Shown: piece by piece, positions 40,401 to 48,557 of the stretch
How positions within the stretch are numbered: position 1 is the first letter of the stretch
Layout of the letters: each line of letters begins with the position of its first letter
NCBI RefSeq assembly: GCF_000170855.1
Contig: NZ_ABCQ01000022.1
Location: 1-64,000 of the forward strand
Direction: 5' to 3'
Origin: Moritella sp. PE36
GTDB lineage: Bacteria > Pseudomonadota > Gammaproteobacteria > Enterobacterales > Moritellaceae
DNA: 64,000 bases
Notes under the pieces: model-generated
Database searches by the model: none
Seen by the model: the letters and a program-made list of their open reading frames with translations, nothing else
Told to the model about the DNA's origin: nothing
Translations under genes and position numbers: made by a program

Positions 40401-43400
40401 TTGTGGATCAAGTTGATTAATGTTCCACATAGATACTTGCAGAGAATCAAGTGAATAGCCACGTTCTGATATTTCGTTCTGTGGTACCGAGCCTTTTTTG
40501 TGTATGTTTTGATTATGAAAAAAGCAAAGTCGAGGTTGTTGTAAAAATTCACTCAGAGCTACCTTTACGCCTATTTTCTTTTGTAGATCAGCAAGTAACA
40601 ACATAGCACTAATGGAACTCGCGCCTTGCGAATATATAGAATCATTAATACTTTTTGGCTCACCGATATGCTTACGCCAACATGCAAGTATTATGGGGTC
40701 AACAGATTGCAATTTTATTGCTGAAGCAGCACCTTCTTTCGAAGTATCGTTGAGCTGCATTCGTAACTGAGATTCATCAGTTTTTCCATTCCGTGTTATC
40801 GGAATTTTATGAATTGAAACGACCCGTCCAGGGATCATATATTCTGGCAGAAATGCTCTTAACTGCTCTGCATAAAAAGACCATTTTTCGCTATGCTGAC
40901 GCAATGTGAACAGCACCAATGTGCGTGAATCATATAACAATCTAAAATCTGACACCGCGATAAATTGAGAAATTCTTTCTTCTACCTCCGCCATTTCTAC
41001 ACGATAGCCTGACACCTTCACCTGTCTGTCCTGTCGTCCAATAAAGTGGAAGCATTCGCTATCATCCGCCCAAACAACATCTCCAGTCGCGTAAGCTCGT
41101 TCTTGATTTTTAAACAAGAAGAAGCCTCTATTATTCTCGGGTGATAGATAACCTTTTGAAACACCGGGTCCTATGACAATAAGTTCACCAGAAATAAACG
41201 TAGGTAAAGTACGTTTGTGATGGTCCGTAACAAACAGTTGATTAGTGCCTAAGGCATACCCAATTGGCACCATTGATTGTGTCAGCTCGTAAGAATCCGC
41301 TTGCCATACGCATGTGCCTATTGTTGTCTCAGCTGGTCCATAATGATTTAATACCTTAACGCCAAGACTTAACACTTCAATCAGCTGCTCTTTTGCCAGC
41401 TTTTCTCCTCCGGTGATCAAGCAAGTACTGGGCAACATATCTGATAATATATTCCCTCTAGCTAACCCCCATAAGTGTGATGGGGTAATCTTGAGGACGT
41501 CCACTTGTCTTTGTTTCAGTGTTCGGCTAAACATTGAGGCGTCAACGCTCGTATCATAAGGTAAAATAGCTAACCTTCCCCCTAAAAAGATCGCTGAAAT
41601 AATGCAAGTGTAGCCAAGATCAGCGCTCAAGGTCGACGCGACAGCAAAGGTAAGTTCAGCATCAGATTTCAATCCAGCACGCTCAAATTCTTGCTCTAAT
41701 CCCTGCGCATAATGAGTTAAATTACGATGCGAAGTAGAAATCCCTTTCGGTTGTCCGGTTGTACCTGAGGTAAAAATAACATAAGCTTCCAGATCATTTT
41801 CCACTCTATCGATCAGTTCGATAAAATTAGTAGCTGGATAATTTAGCACTTCAGTAAAAGAGAAAGATGGTAGTTTTAAACCTAACATGTCACGTTCACC
41901 AAAACCAATTACTGCTCCCGATTCATCTGCCATATGACGAATACGTTCATACGGAGTCGCTTCATCGATGGCGACAAAACTAGCACCAATTTTCCAAACT
42001 CCCAACATCATGCAGACAAAACGATAATCTCTTGGTGCGATGATTAAAACACGCTCTCCAGGTCCAATACCTTTTTTTGATAAGAAGGCCGCGACTGAGC
42101 ATGCATAGTCGTCAATTTCTTTTCTAGAATACGTAGTATTATCCTCAATACAGAATGGGGATTGCGGGGACTCTATTGTGTCCCTTTCAAAACGTTCTAG
42201 AAGAGATAGCTCTATATATTGGTCTGAGTCAAGCAGAGATAATGAACAAAATAAATCGGTTTCTCGTAGTGATAACACATTTTGTTCACTAGTCAGCAAC
42301 GTCTTCATCACATGCATAAACATTCTATTGACCGCTGAAATATATTCTTCTGTGAACCAAGATGTATCATAAATATATTCTATGCCGTGATGAGATGCAT
42401 CACGCTGAAAAATGACATTCAATGGAAACTTAGGTTGCTCGGCGTCGAGTACCTGCCAAGACAATGAATCCAAAGACTGATCAGCGACATCTGAATAGCT
42501 AGTAAAAACATGAAACCTGATATCTTCTCCAAGTTTTTTGATCAGGGATTCGCGTAAGTGCCAATAAGGCACTTTACCTTTTTCTAAGATATCAAGCATA
42601 GCATTGGTCATTCCTTCCCAAAGGCCATCTGTTGTGGAAACGAAACTAAGATCAAGTGGCAGGTATACCGTATTTGCAAAGCAACCAATTACCGGGCTTG
42701 ATTCACTTCGCGCATTCATCACAGTTCCTATAAGGACGCGGTCTTTATGTTGCAGTGCAGAAGTGATAAGCGCGAGAATACCATTAAAGAATATGGATGG
42801 CGTAATAAAATTAGATTGACAATAACGTTCAATACCTAAGGTATGTCTCTCAGAGATAATGCTCTTAAATCGATTCGCTACTTTTTTCGTACCATCAGGG
42901 TTTGCTGCACGAAAAGGCTGACAAGAAAACCCTTCGAGTTGTTGCAGCCAAAAATTGACATCTTGTTCGGTGGGATTATTGTGTTCTAAATCAGTATCCA
43001 AGTTATGAGCGACATAATGATTCTGCAAACAATAAGCGTCGAGCGACTGCATCAAGGCAACTATACCTTCCTGATCTATCAAAATATGGTGGAATACAAA
43101 ATACATTACGGAAACACGTTCATTATCTTCCATAGCGTATACCCGAAACAAAGCTTCGTCCCTTAATGAAAGAGGAGCTCTAAGGATATCCAACAAATGC
43201 GTTTCGTTAGTAAAAAAAATAACTGCCAGGTCGCTTGGTACCAACCTAGGTTCTGCAGGAGGTGAAGGGATTATCAGTTTAGCAAATATATTAGGTAAAC
43301 CTGACATCCACGACGTCAAGGATATCGCCACGTCGCGAGTTAATGGTGTGGTAAATTCTACTCGAATAGGTATTAGATACTCTGAATGTGTTGCGTCTGC

Positions 43401-43472
43401 TTCTGCGGCCCAAAAGAAATTTTTCTGATATTCGTTCAATAATATGCCATCTACTTCCTGTAGCATAGTCAC
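37476..43472 (-). CDS. NRPS, two modules C-A-T-C-A-T, predicted Asp then Asn
   Basis: 1998 residues. C1 (about 1-425) with HHILIDQ at 128-134, where the usual final Gly is Gln. A1 with AYVIFTSGTTGQPKG (563-577), NHYGPAETT; code D-L-T-K-I-G-H-I-G-K, the standard Asp code. T1 with GASSI (Ser953). C2 (about 1005-1440) with HHILTDA at 1125-1131. A2 with YMIFTSGSSGAPKG and NEYGPAEAT; code D-L-T-K-I-G-E-V-G-K, the standard Asn code. T2 with GGNSRML (Ser1931). No epimerase or methyltransferase domain is seen. Because it begins with a condensation domain, an upstream donor (an acyl group, or the A-T/C-T proteins encoded divergently) should be joined to Asp. Confidence 0.93.
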   Translation of the reverse strand: MTMLQEVDGILLNEYQKNFFWAAEADATHSEYLIPIRVEFTTPLTRDVAISLTSWMSGLPNIFAKLIIPSPPAEPRLVPSDLAVIFFTNETHLLDILRAPLSLRDEALFRVYAMEDNERVSVMYFVFHHILIDQEGIVALMQSLDAYCLQNHYVAHNLDTDLEHNNPTEQDVNFWLQQLEGFSCQPFRAANPDGTKKVANRFKSIISERHTLGIERYCQSNFITPSIFFNGILALITSALQHKDRVLIGTVMNARSESSPVIGCFANTVYLPLDLSFVSTTDGLWEGMTNAMLDILEKGKVPYWHLRESLIKKLGEDIRFHVFTSYSDVADQSLDSLSWQVLDAEQPKFPLNVIFQRDASHHGIEYIYDTSWFTEEYISAVNRMFMHVMKTLLTSEQNVLSLRETDLFCSLSLLDSDQYIELSLLERFERDTIESPQSPFCIEDNTTYSRKEIDDYACSVAAFLSKKGIGPGERVLIIAPRDYRFVCMMLGVWKIGASFVAIDEATPYERIRHMADESGAVIGFGERDMLGLKLPSFSFTEVLNYPATNFIELIDRVENDLEAYVIFTSGTTGQPKGISTSHRNLTHYAQGLEQEFERAGLKSDAELTFAVASTLSADLGYTCIISAIFLGGRLAILPYDTSVDASMFSRTLKQRQVDVLKITPSHLWGLARGNILSDMLPSTCLITGGEKLAKEQLIEVLSLGVKVLNHYGPAETTIGTCVWQADSYELTQSMVPIGYALGTNQLFVTDHHKRTLPTFISGELIVIGPGVSKGYLSPENNRGFFLFKNQERAYATGDVVWADDSECFHFIGRQDRQVKVSGYRVEMAEVEERISQFIAVSDFRLLYDSRTLVLFTLRQHSEKWSFYAEQLRAFLPEYMIPGRVVSIHKIPITRNGKTDESQLRMQLNDTSKEGAASAIKLQSVDPIILACWRKHIGEPKSINDSIYSQGASSISAMLLLADLQKKIGVKVALSEFLQQPRLCFFHNQNIHKKGSVPQNEISERGYSLDSLQVSMWNINQLDPQNHAYNVPLLLRLNSQFSYDDFFKALNTLVAAVPLLRTFFYEHQDILTFNVKDTFIPYVELDINFSGNQEKLKRLCHTRIELDRQCPYRIFYDNGEVLLILHHILTDAWSNQLLLKALDLLLVTDNSVLDIDAEAFVPSYAPCKVDDAKRYWRNKFKGKSLSWAWPESSLVKSPQEERIKIVIPAADVFTANQLFIQLDLSLQSGCLALYGLVTNYYFNQLEKLTYFPASRRKTNGDFKKLGFGITTLPILIKVSPQETVEQYLKTCQQEFLSVLAHQDIEFDKIVSLGSLVSSEGKLKSNNMFVFETVADNQWQNFQRIDLEEDTSKFDLTFDVLSHVDGSLEVSVSSACLNSKTLEALANEFHHAIVSVVEQRHTFINEYVFFSQADSMKGIELAVPKMSVRQTLWEVCEENELFPAIKDGSRSISYGELMKYAKSVAHLLHQKNTHDAPVVVHMNRSIEAIAAILGVIISGYTVVPLDGDSPTSRVERIKAELNQSLVIDQTFFDQAVSIGGTLDNQYLQTPMSKNRPLYMIFTSGSSGAPKGVSVQDDALNNYLTWARDTYNVKARGCVPLFTSLSYDLTLTSLFLPLMVGAEIDVIGGHNGIETLAALAAKTVHYSMMKMTPSHLDLLSYLVGEQLINTDCLIVGGEQLYHEMLKKVAPTVPVFNEYGPAEATVGCAIKKVYPQEGKGVVSIGTPVANTQLEVFGVLGRPLPEGIVGELVVSGIQVFSGYFQQGYNPNKSLTQYFTGDLVCVRDREFFYIGREDRQLKIDGHRIELGEIESVLLQYPYISSAQVDVWHNKGMPVLLAIITPSQPKLTKDEVMQYLQRQLSKAMVPSRLFFTDEAIFSDSGKMNITSMMNSSVVIEQPILNTFPKSKVRDIWQELLGEIILNDHINFFDAGGNSRMLLQLTSLLSGAFGVTVRAVDLLQHTTISQQKHFLSGDEPRLAMAEFTRQPIEVANILLQRRRGTR

Positions 43473-43527
43473 TCCATATGCATGTTCCCCTTAATCGCCT
43501 CAAAGACAAAATAAGCGAAACTATCAA

Positions 43528-44079
43528 TTAATTTAACAACGGAAAATAATAAACAGCGGTGTTGTCAACAGCACCACTCGGTAGGATGCGCTCGTTAGAT
43601 AGTACTGCCTCTAAAACAAACTTACAGCGCTCGGCAACACGACGGCTTGCCAGGTTACTTTCTGCGGTTCGTATCTCGATCCGTTTTGCATGATATTGTT
43701 GACTCAAGTATTTTGTCATTATGGTGACTGCAACAGAGGCATACCCTTTCCCCGATTCCGACTCGTCCAACCAATACCCTATTTCGAAAAATGGTACTTG
43801 TCTATCTCGAACCATTAACCCCAGCACACCGAGTAAGACTTGGTCATTTCGACGGACAATCAAATAACGTTGTTCTCCTTCAAAATGTTCGAAATTTAAA
43901 ACCGCATCTTTAGTATTTTTCAAAAATAGGTCTTGTGTTTTTACAAGTTCAACCCAAGGCATAAATAAAGACAAATGGACTCTGTTTTTGACAATTAAAT
44001 CATAAACTGCTCCTGAACTTTCTATGGACGGGGGTAAAAGAACTATTTCAGAACCATAAATGGTACGATTTTTTTGCAT
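43528..44079 (-). CDS. GNAT acetyltransferase (RimJ/RimL-like)
   Basis: 183 residues from the ATG at 44079, chosen because GAGG lies 5-8 nt upstream; a longer in-frame start at 44133 has no ribosome site. The pattern QRYLIVRRNDQVLLGVLGL, FEIGYWLDESESGKGYASVA and RTAESNLASRRVAERCKF is that of RimJ/RimL-type GNAT proteins, with acetyl-CoA-binding residues in SGKGYA. First gene of the biosynthetic operon, 55 bp before the first NRPS. It may acetylate the product or an intermediate, for example as self-protection; this is inference. Confidence 0.85.
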   Translation of the reverse strand: MQKNRTIYGSEIVLLPPSIESSGAVYDLIVKNRVHLSLFMPWVELVKTQDLFLKNTKDAVLNFEHFEGEQRYLIVRRNDQVLLGVLGLMVRDRQVPFFEIGYWLDESESGKGYASVAVTIMTKYLSQQYHAKRIEIRTAESNLASRRVAERCKFVLEAVLSNERILPSGAVDNTAVYYFPLLN

Positions 44080-44727
44080 AAAAACCTCATATCTAATTGC
44101 TAAAGCAACCCCAACAGCACTAATAAAATACAATGAAAAAAAACCAAATCACGGAATATATAGTTGCAAAAAAGTAAATTCAACAACCAATAAAAGTTAT
44201 TCGAATCCTTCGTAATATCCAGAGTGAAAATAACTAAATCCAACTTTAAACGTAGTTTTAATTTGATTAAACCTCACCAATTAATTTATTAACCAATTAA
44301 TTTATTAACCAATTAATTTATTAACCAATTAATTTATTAACCAATTAATTTATTAACCAATTAATTTATTAACCAATTAATTTATTAACTAATTACTAGC
44401 TACACACAAAAAAACAATCATACCACATTGATTTACATTGTAAAACAAGAGGCTAGCATAAAATTCACTTTCTATTTAAAACAAATATTTAAATTTATAA
44501 ACTTAATATCAACCTTAAAATTAAGTTTATACTTACAATTAAATTTATAAAATTAATATTACAATTAAATTTAAAAACTTAATTAAAATTGATGTGTTAA
44601 GAATGAAATAATGTAACAATACAATAATTGTTAAAAGTTGTATTCATTACTATATTAAATTAATTAAAATTAATTGAAATTAATATAAAAACTAATGTAC
44701 TGTGATTTGCATAAGGATAATTATAAA
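44080..44727. promoter_or_regulatory. Divergent promoter region of the NRPS-PKS operons, extremely AT-rich
   Basis: About 650 bp between the minus-strand operon and the A-T gene. The right half (44400-44700) is almost purely A and T with repeated AATTAAATTTA and TTAATTAAAATTA phrases. It should hold both promoters. No regulator gene is present within the cluster, so control may come from host silencers such as H-NS or from global regulators. Confidence 0.6.
44277..44388. repeat. Seven perfect tandem 16-bp repeats in the divergent promoter region
   Basis: The unit CCAATTAATTTATTAA occurs seven times head to tail without a mismatch (16 x 7 = 112 bp). It is mostly A/T with a near-palindromic TTAATTTATTAA part. 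Perfect copies suggest recent expansion and likely variable copy number. It may be a regulator- or H-NS-binding array or change promoter spacing. Confidence 0.95.
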
Positions 44728-46524
44728 ATGTTTTGTTTAAAGAAAAAACTATGGTCGTCGCTTGTAAAACATTCTGGATATTGCGCAATTAAATACGAAG
44801 GTCAAGAGTATTCTTATTCAACTCTTCTTGTCATGGCTGAACGACTTTCGATTTCTCTGAGATGCAACGGGTTATCCCAAAATCATAAACTTCTGATCTG
44901 CACATCTAATCCACTTTTTCACTGCGTAGGAGTTATTTTCAGTGTATTAAGTGGTATACCTTACGTCCCAATTGATTACAGTCTTCCTCGATCTCGAATA
45001 AATACCATAATAGGCAGTTTGGGAGAGCATGTAGTAGCATGTACCGATTCAGGAACTTCTGGTAAATTTACTCAAGAAGGTATCTCAATAAGTAATATGA
45101 GCCAAGTATTCGAGATAGCTGAAAAAAAAATTTTAGCCTCTATACAACCTTTTGAAGATTATAACTCTGAGCTTCAGTATATTCTTTTCACATCTGGCTC
45201 CACAGGCGCGCCTAAAGGTGCTTCAATTTTTTGTGACGGTTTCAACAATCTCCTTCAGTGGTATCACGATTTAATATCTCCGACGACAGAAAGCAAGTGT
45301 ATGGTGGTAAGTTCTCTCTGTTTTGACCTTACGCAAAAGAACCTTTTTATTGCTTTAACATCAGGATCACGGCTAATATTTATGAACGATCTAATTTTCG
45401 AACCAGCCGTCATTGCCGAGCAAATTGATGAAGAGGATATTGACTGGATCAATTGTGCTCCGAGTGCTTTTTATTTAATTGCGGATGAAGGCCAGCAGTC
45501 ACAGCTCTCCAGTTTACGCCAGGTAGTTTTAGGGGGTGAATCCATAAACCCTAAAAAGATACGTACCTACAGGAAGCTAGGGTTAAATTGTCAGTTCATA
45601 AATAGTTATGGACCAACAGAGTGCACCGATGTCGTTATGTACCATATATTAGAGGACATCGACTACGAACGAGACTACATACCGCTTGGAAAAAGCATTG
45701 ACAATACACAATTTGAACTTGACAAATCTCACTTCAGTGGGAAAAATACTGGTGAATTAATATTAAAAGGTATTTGTGTCGGTAATGGGTATATAAATAA
45801 TTCAGAACAAACAGCAAAAAGTTTTTTTGTGGATATGGATCAAATAAAATCTTATAGAACCGGAGATCTCGTAAAATTAGAATCCAATGGTTGCCTTAAG
45901 TTTATCTCAAGGAAAGATGATCAAATTAAATTGCATGGCTATCGTATCGAGCTGGGTGAAGTAGAAGCTAATCTTAATCTTTGTGAATATATCAATATGA
46001 GTGTAGTAAAGTTAGGCCACGAGGAACTCATTGCCTATATACAGCCAATTTCGGGCTGTGATAACTGGGATGATAAGATACATATAACCAAGATAAAACT
46101 CCAACTCGCTAAGCAATTACCATCATACAGTCTACCATCCAGATATATTGTTCTTGAACAATTCCCACTTAACCGAAATGGTAAGATTGACCGGAAGTCA
46201 CCATTATTATCGACCCATGAGCAATCAGATCAAAGTGGATCATTAGAGCATTTTAATAAAGTGACTCCTAAATTAATACGAACACTATTGAATACGATGA
46301 GTATATCGACAGAGGGACTATCAGATCACACTCCGCTAAAAAATTATCATATAAGCTCTCTTCGCATGCTCAAACTATATTCTATCTTGAACCAATTAAC
46401 GGATTCACCACCCAAATTAGCTGAACTGTATGGCGAAGTTAGCATTAATACACTTTGTAGTATGATTTACACAAATCCAAAATCTCATTTTAGTATATAT
46501 TGCTTTACTCGAGGAACTCAGTAA
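44728..46524 (+). CDS. Stand-alone NRPS adenylation-thiolation (A-T) protein
   Basis: 598 residues from the ATG at 44728, which has AAGGA 10 nt upstream; an ATG at 44695 lacks one. The A domain shows YILFTSGSTGAPKG, NSYGPTECTD, YRTGDLVKL and NRNGKIDRK. Hand-read specificity residues are D-L-K-N-V-G-S-D-V-K, which I cannot assign to an amino acid. The C-terminal ~80 residues form a carrier-like domain with NYHISSLRML, where the second Ser is the likely phosphopantetheine site. No condensation domain is present. It likely loads a starter or side-chain amino acid for the assembly line, and overlaps the next gene by one base. Confidence 0.88.
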   Translation: MFCLKKKLWSSLVKHSGYCAIKYEGQEYSYSTLLVMAERLSISLRCNGLSQNHKLLICTSNPLFHCVGVIFSVLSGIPYVPIDYSLPRSRINTIIGSLGEHVVACTDSGTSGKFTQEGISISNMSQVFEIAEKKILASIQPFEDYNSELQYILFTSGSTGAPKGASIFCDGFNNLLQWYHDLISPTTESKCMVVSSLCFDLTQKNLFIALTSGSRLIFMNDLIFEPAVIAEQIDEEDIDWINCAPSAFYLIADEGQQSQLSSLRQVVLGGESINPKKIRTYRKLGLNCQFINSYGPTECTDVVMYHILEDIDYERDYIPLGKSIDNTQFELDKSHFSGKNTGELILKGICVGNGYINNSEQTAKSFFVDMDQIKSYRTGDLVKLESNGCLKFISRKDDQIKLHGYRIELGEVEANLNLCEYINMSVVKLGHEELIAYIQPISGCDNWDDKIHITKIKLQLAKQLPSYSLPSRYIVLEQFPLNRNGKIDRKSPLLSTHEQSDQSGSLEHFNKVTPKLIRTLLNTMSISTEGLSDHTPLKNYHISSLRMLKLYSILNQLTDSPPKLAELYGEVSINTLCSMIYTNPKSHFSIYCFTRGTQ

Positions 46525-48191
46525 TGAACCAAAACAATCTGCTACTCATCGAATGTCCTCATGGGTTTATCATCCTAGATAACGATAATAAGCTTGGTAA
46601 GCTCACGGGAATGTCTGAAGAAAAAATATTAAATAGATATTATTCTGTTCAAGCCTCGATGAAAACAAAAATAGAGCAGAATAAGATTAATACATCTTCA
46701 TTTCCAGTATTAAACCCTACAGTTCAAGGCATCCATACTGAATGTGAAGGGTTTGGGTTAAATGCAGCTTATAACATTCCATTATTACTTGCTTGTCAAC
46801 AAAATACCGCTGATGAGCAAATCGAGCGATTCAAATCACTGCTAAACTCTCATGATATATTACGTTCAACAACCGAGATGACAGGCAATACTTTGTATTA
46901 CAAAGTATTGCCTGTCATCAACACTCTGGACGTTAAGGAGCACACCTTCAGGACAAAATCTCAACTCCAAGAAGTAGTTCACCGAGTTATCACTGAAGCA
47001 TTCGACTTATCTGGCGGGCCACTATTTTCAATACATAGGATATACGATCAAACTAATCATGAGGAATTTGTGCTAATAGTTCTTCATCATATGCTGGTGG
47101 ATGGACAGGGCTTAAATCAGCTAAGACAACTCCTGATAGAGCGCTCAACATCCCCTGTTTCCTACCAATCTCTTGAGGAATACCAACACTGCATTGAAAA
47201 AAACTTCATCTATAGTGATGAAGATATACATACTTGGTGCGCTAAATTTAATTCATTATCAATGGTTAGAAAGCTAGACAAATGGAGCCTAGAAAAAAAA
47301 CGTAAAGTAAATCATAATCTGTCAGCCAACAAGTATAAGCAAATTATTTCATATTGCTCCAAACAACACTGTTCGCCTTTCGTCTTTTTTTTAGCTTTAT
47401 CTGCTATTAGCTATCACAATAACTATCCTGAAAAAAACACTCTTCACATTTTAGTCCCAACATCGAATCGGCGTTATCTTGCCTCTCAGAGTTTAATCGG
47501 CTGTGTCACAAACAGCGTTTTGGTTCCTATCTCAGTAGCACAATTTAGTACATTACCTGATTTGATACAGTACCTAACTCACGTGCTTGTGCCAACGATA
47601 TTATCCAACTCTCACCTTCCTTTATTTGAAGTTATCCACAGAACTAAAATTGATCCAGATTACCTATTCAATCATGTTACCCATGAACATAAATATGACC
47701 CTCTTTTATCTAACATAAGCTACAACCCTCTATCTATTCATTCATGTTCTTTCGATATACAGGAATATCCTAAACACATAGATATTCAAACAGGAAGTTG
47801 CGGCGAAAATAAAATACACGCTGTACACCAAGAGTTTTTCCGCCTATTGACAGACGAAAAATACGACACGATTACCATTAATAATACTCCTCATATTGGC
47901 TCACTGTTACACGATGGAGAGTCTATAACAAAGAATACAACATCCACATCCACGTCAATGTCCTATATTAATGAACAACTTTGTAGCTTGTATGCAAAGG
48001 CATGTATTATTACCGATCTTGACTCGATATCAATTGGTGAACATGACGATTTGTTTTTACATGGTATCAACTCAATACGAGGGATCAAGTTAGCTAAGTT
48101 AATCAGTCAAGAATATAGCTTATGTTATAGCTTTAGAGATTTACTTCGTCAACGAACGTTATCTAATATCGCAACTCACCTCGAACTATAG
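46524..48191 (+). CDS. Stand-alone NRPS condensation-thiolation (C-T) protein
   Basis: 555 residues. The stop of the A-T gene and this ATG share one base (TAATG), with GAGGAA upstream. The condensation domain begins near residue 65 and has the intact motif HHMLVDG (188-194); late motifs such as NRRYLASQSLIGCVTNSV fit C domains. A carrier domain ends the protein (LHGINSIRGIKLAK, Ser in GINSI). The first ~55 residues are unassigned. With the A-T partner it forms a split module; it may join the starter to the first aminoacyl carrier. A perfect 43-nt hairpin lies inside the gene (46877-46919). Confidence 0.86.
   Translation: MNQNNLLLIECPHGFIILDNDNKLGKLTGMSEEKILNRYYSVQASMKTKIEQNKINTSSFPVLNPTVQGIHTECEGFGLNAAYNIPLLLACQQNTADEQIERFKSLLNSHDILRSTTEMTGNTLYYKVLPVINTLDVKEHTFRTKSQLQEVVHRVITEAFDLSGGPLFSIHRIYDQTNHEEFVLIVLHHMLVDGQGLNQLRQLLIERSTSPVSYQSLEEYQHCIEKNFIYSDEDIHTWCAKFNSLSMVRKLDKWSLEKKRKVNHNLSANKYKQIISYCSKQHCSPFVFFLALSAISYHNNYPEKNTLHILVPTSNRRYLASQSLIGCVTNSVLVPISVAQFSTLPDLIQYLTHVLVPTILSNSHLPLFEVIHRTKIDPDYLFNHVTHEHKYDPLLSNISYNPLSIHSCSFDIQEYPKHIDIQTGSCGENKIHAVHQEFFRLLTDEKYDTITINNTPHIGSLLHDGESITKNTTSTSTSMSYINEQLCSLYAKACIITDLDSISIGEHDDLFLHGINSIRGIKLAKLISQEYSLCYSFRDLLRQRTLSNIATHLEL
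46877..46919. repeat. Perfect 19-bp inverted repeat inside the C-T coding region
   Basis: GATGACAGGCAATACTTTG (46877-46895), a 5-nt loop TATTA, and the exact complement (46901-46919). It encodes residues about 118-132 of the C-T protein. A perfect 19-bp stem inside a gene is unusual and would form a strong RNA hairpin. Confidence 0.95.
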
Positions 48192-48197
48192 ATTCTT

Positions 48198-48372
48198 GGT
48201 GATATAGTGGCTAACGACTGGAAACACGGATGACAGAAAACCAGTAAAAGAGTTATCAAAAGGTCTCATTGATAAACTTTATGCTGATAAAGGATATATC
48301 AGCAAAGCGCTGGCGCCAGACCTTGCTGATGATGGTATAATTTTGGTAACTGCTCAGAAAATAATTGAATAG
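48198..48372 (+). pseudogene. IS982-family transposase, C-terminal portion
   Basis: GDIV at about 48198, then from 48217 an open stretch with TGNTDDRKPVKEL, KLYADKGYISKAL and a stop at 48370. These are the conserved C-terminal motifs of IS982 transposases. It starts seven bases after the C-T stop codon and continues from the point where the N-terminal fragment at 26680-27056 stops. Confidence 0.82.
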
Positions 48373-48557
48373 ATAATACCAATGGCTTAAACCGATCTGA
48401 GGTTAATTATGTTTGGCAAAAATTGGTGCTGAGGCCTCCATTACACTATACCACTTTCGTTTTCCGAGTTGTTACATGAGCCCTCCGAGAGGGTAGGTTG
48501 CGCGTGAAACATTAATATTTAATTTAGAATAATCTTCAGCTAACTGTATGCTTATAT
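48373..48557. other. Non-coding remnant after the IS982 fragment
   Basis: No gene. It may contain the right end of the IS982 copy. The two genes on either side converge toward it, with a CCCTCCGAGAGGG dyad near 48481 as the only small hairpin. Confidence 0.4.

Noticed and set aside
44277-44388. Possible CRISPR array or replication iterons
   Set aside because: No spacers, no Rep gene and the array lies between divergent biosynthetic operons.
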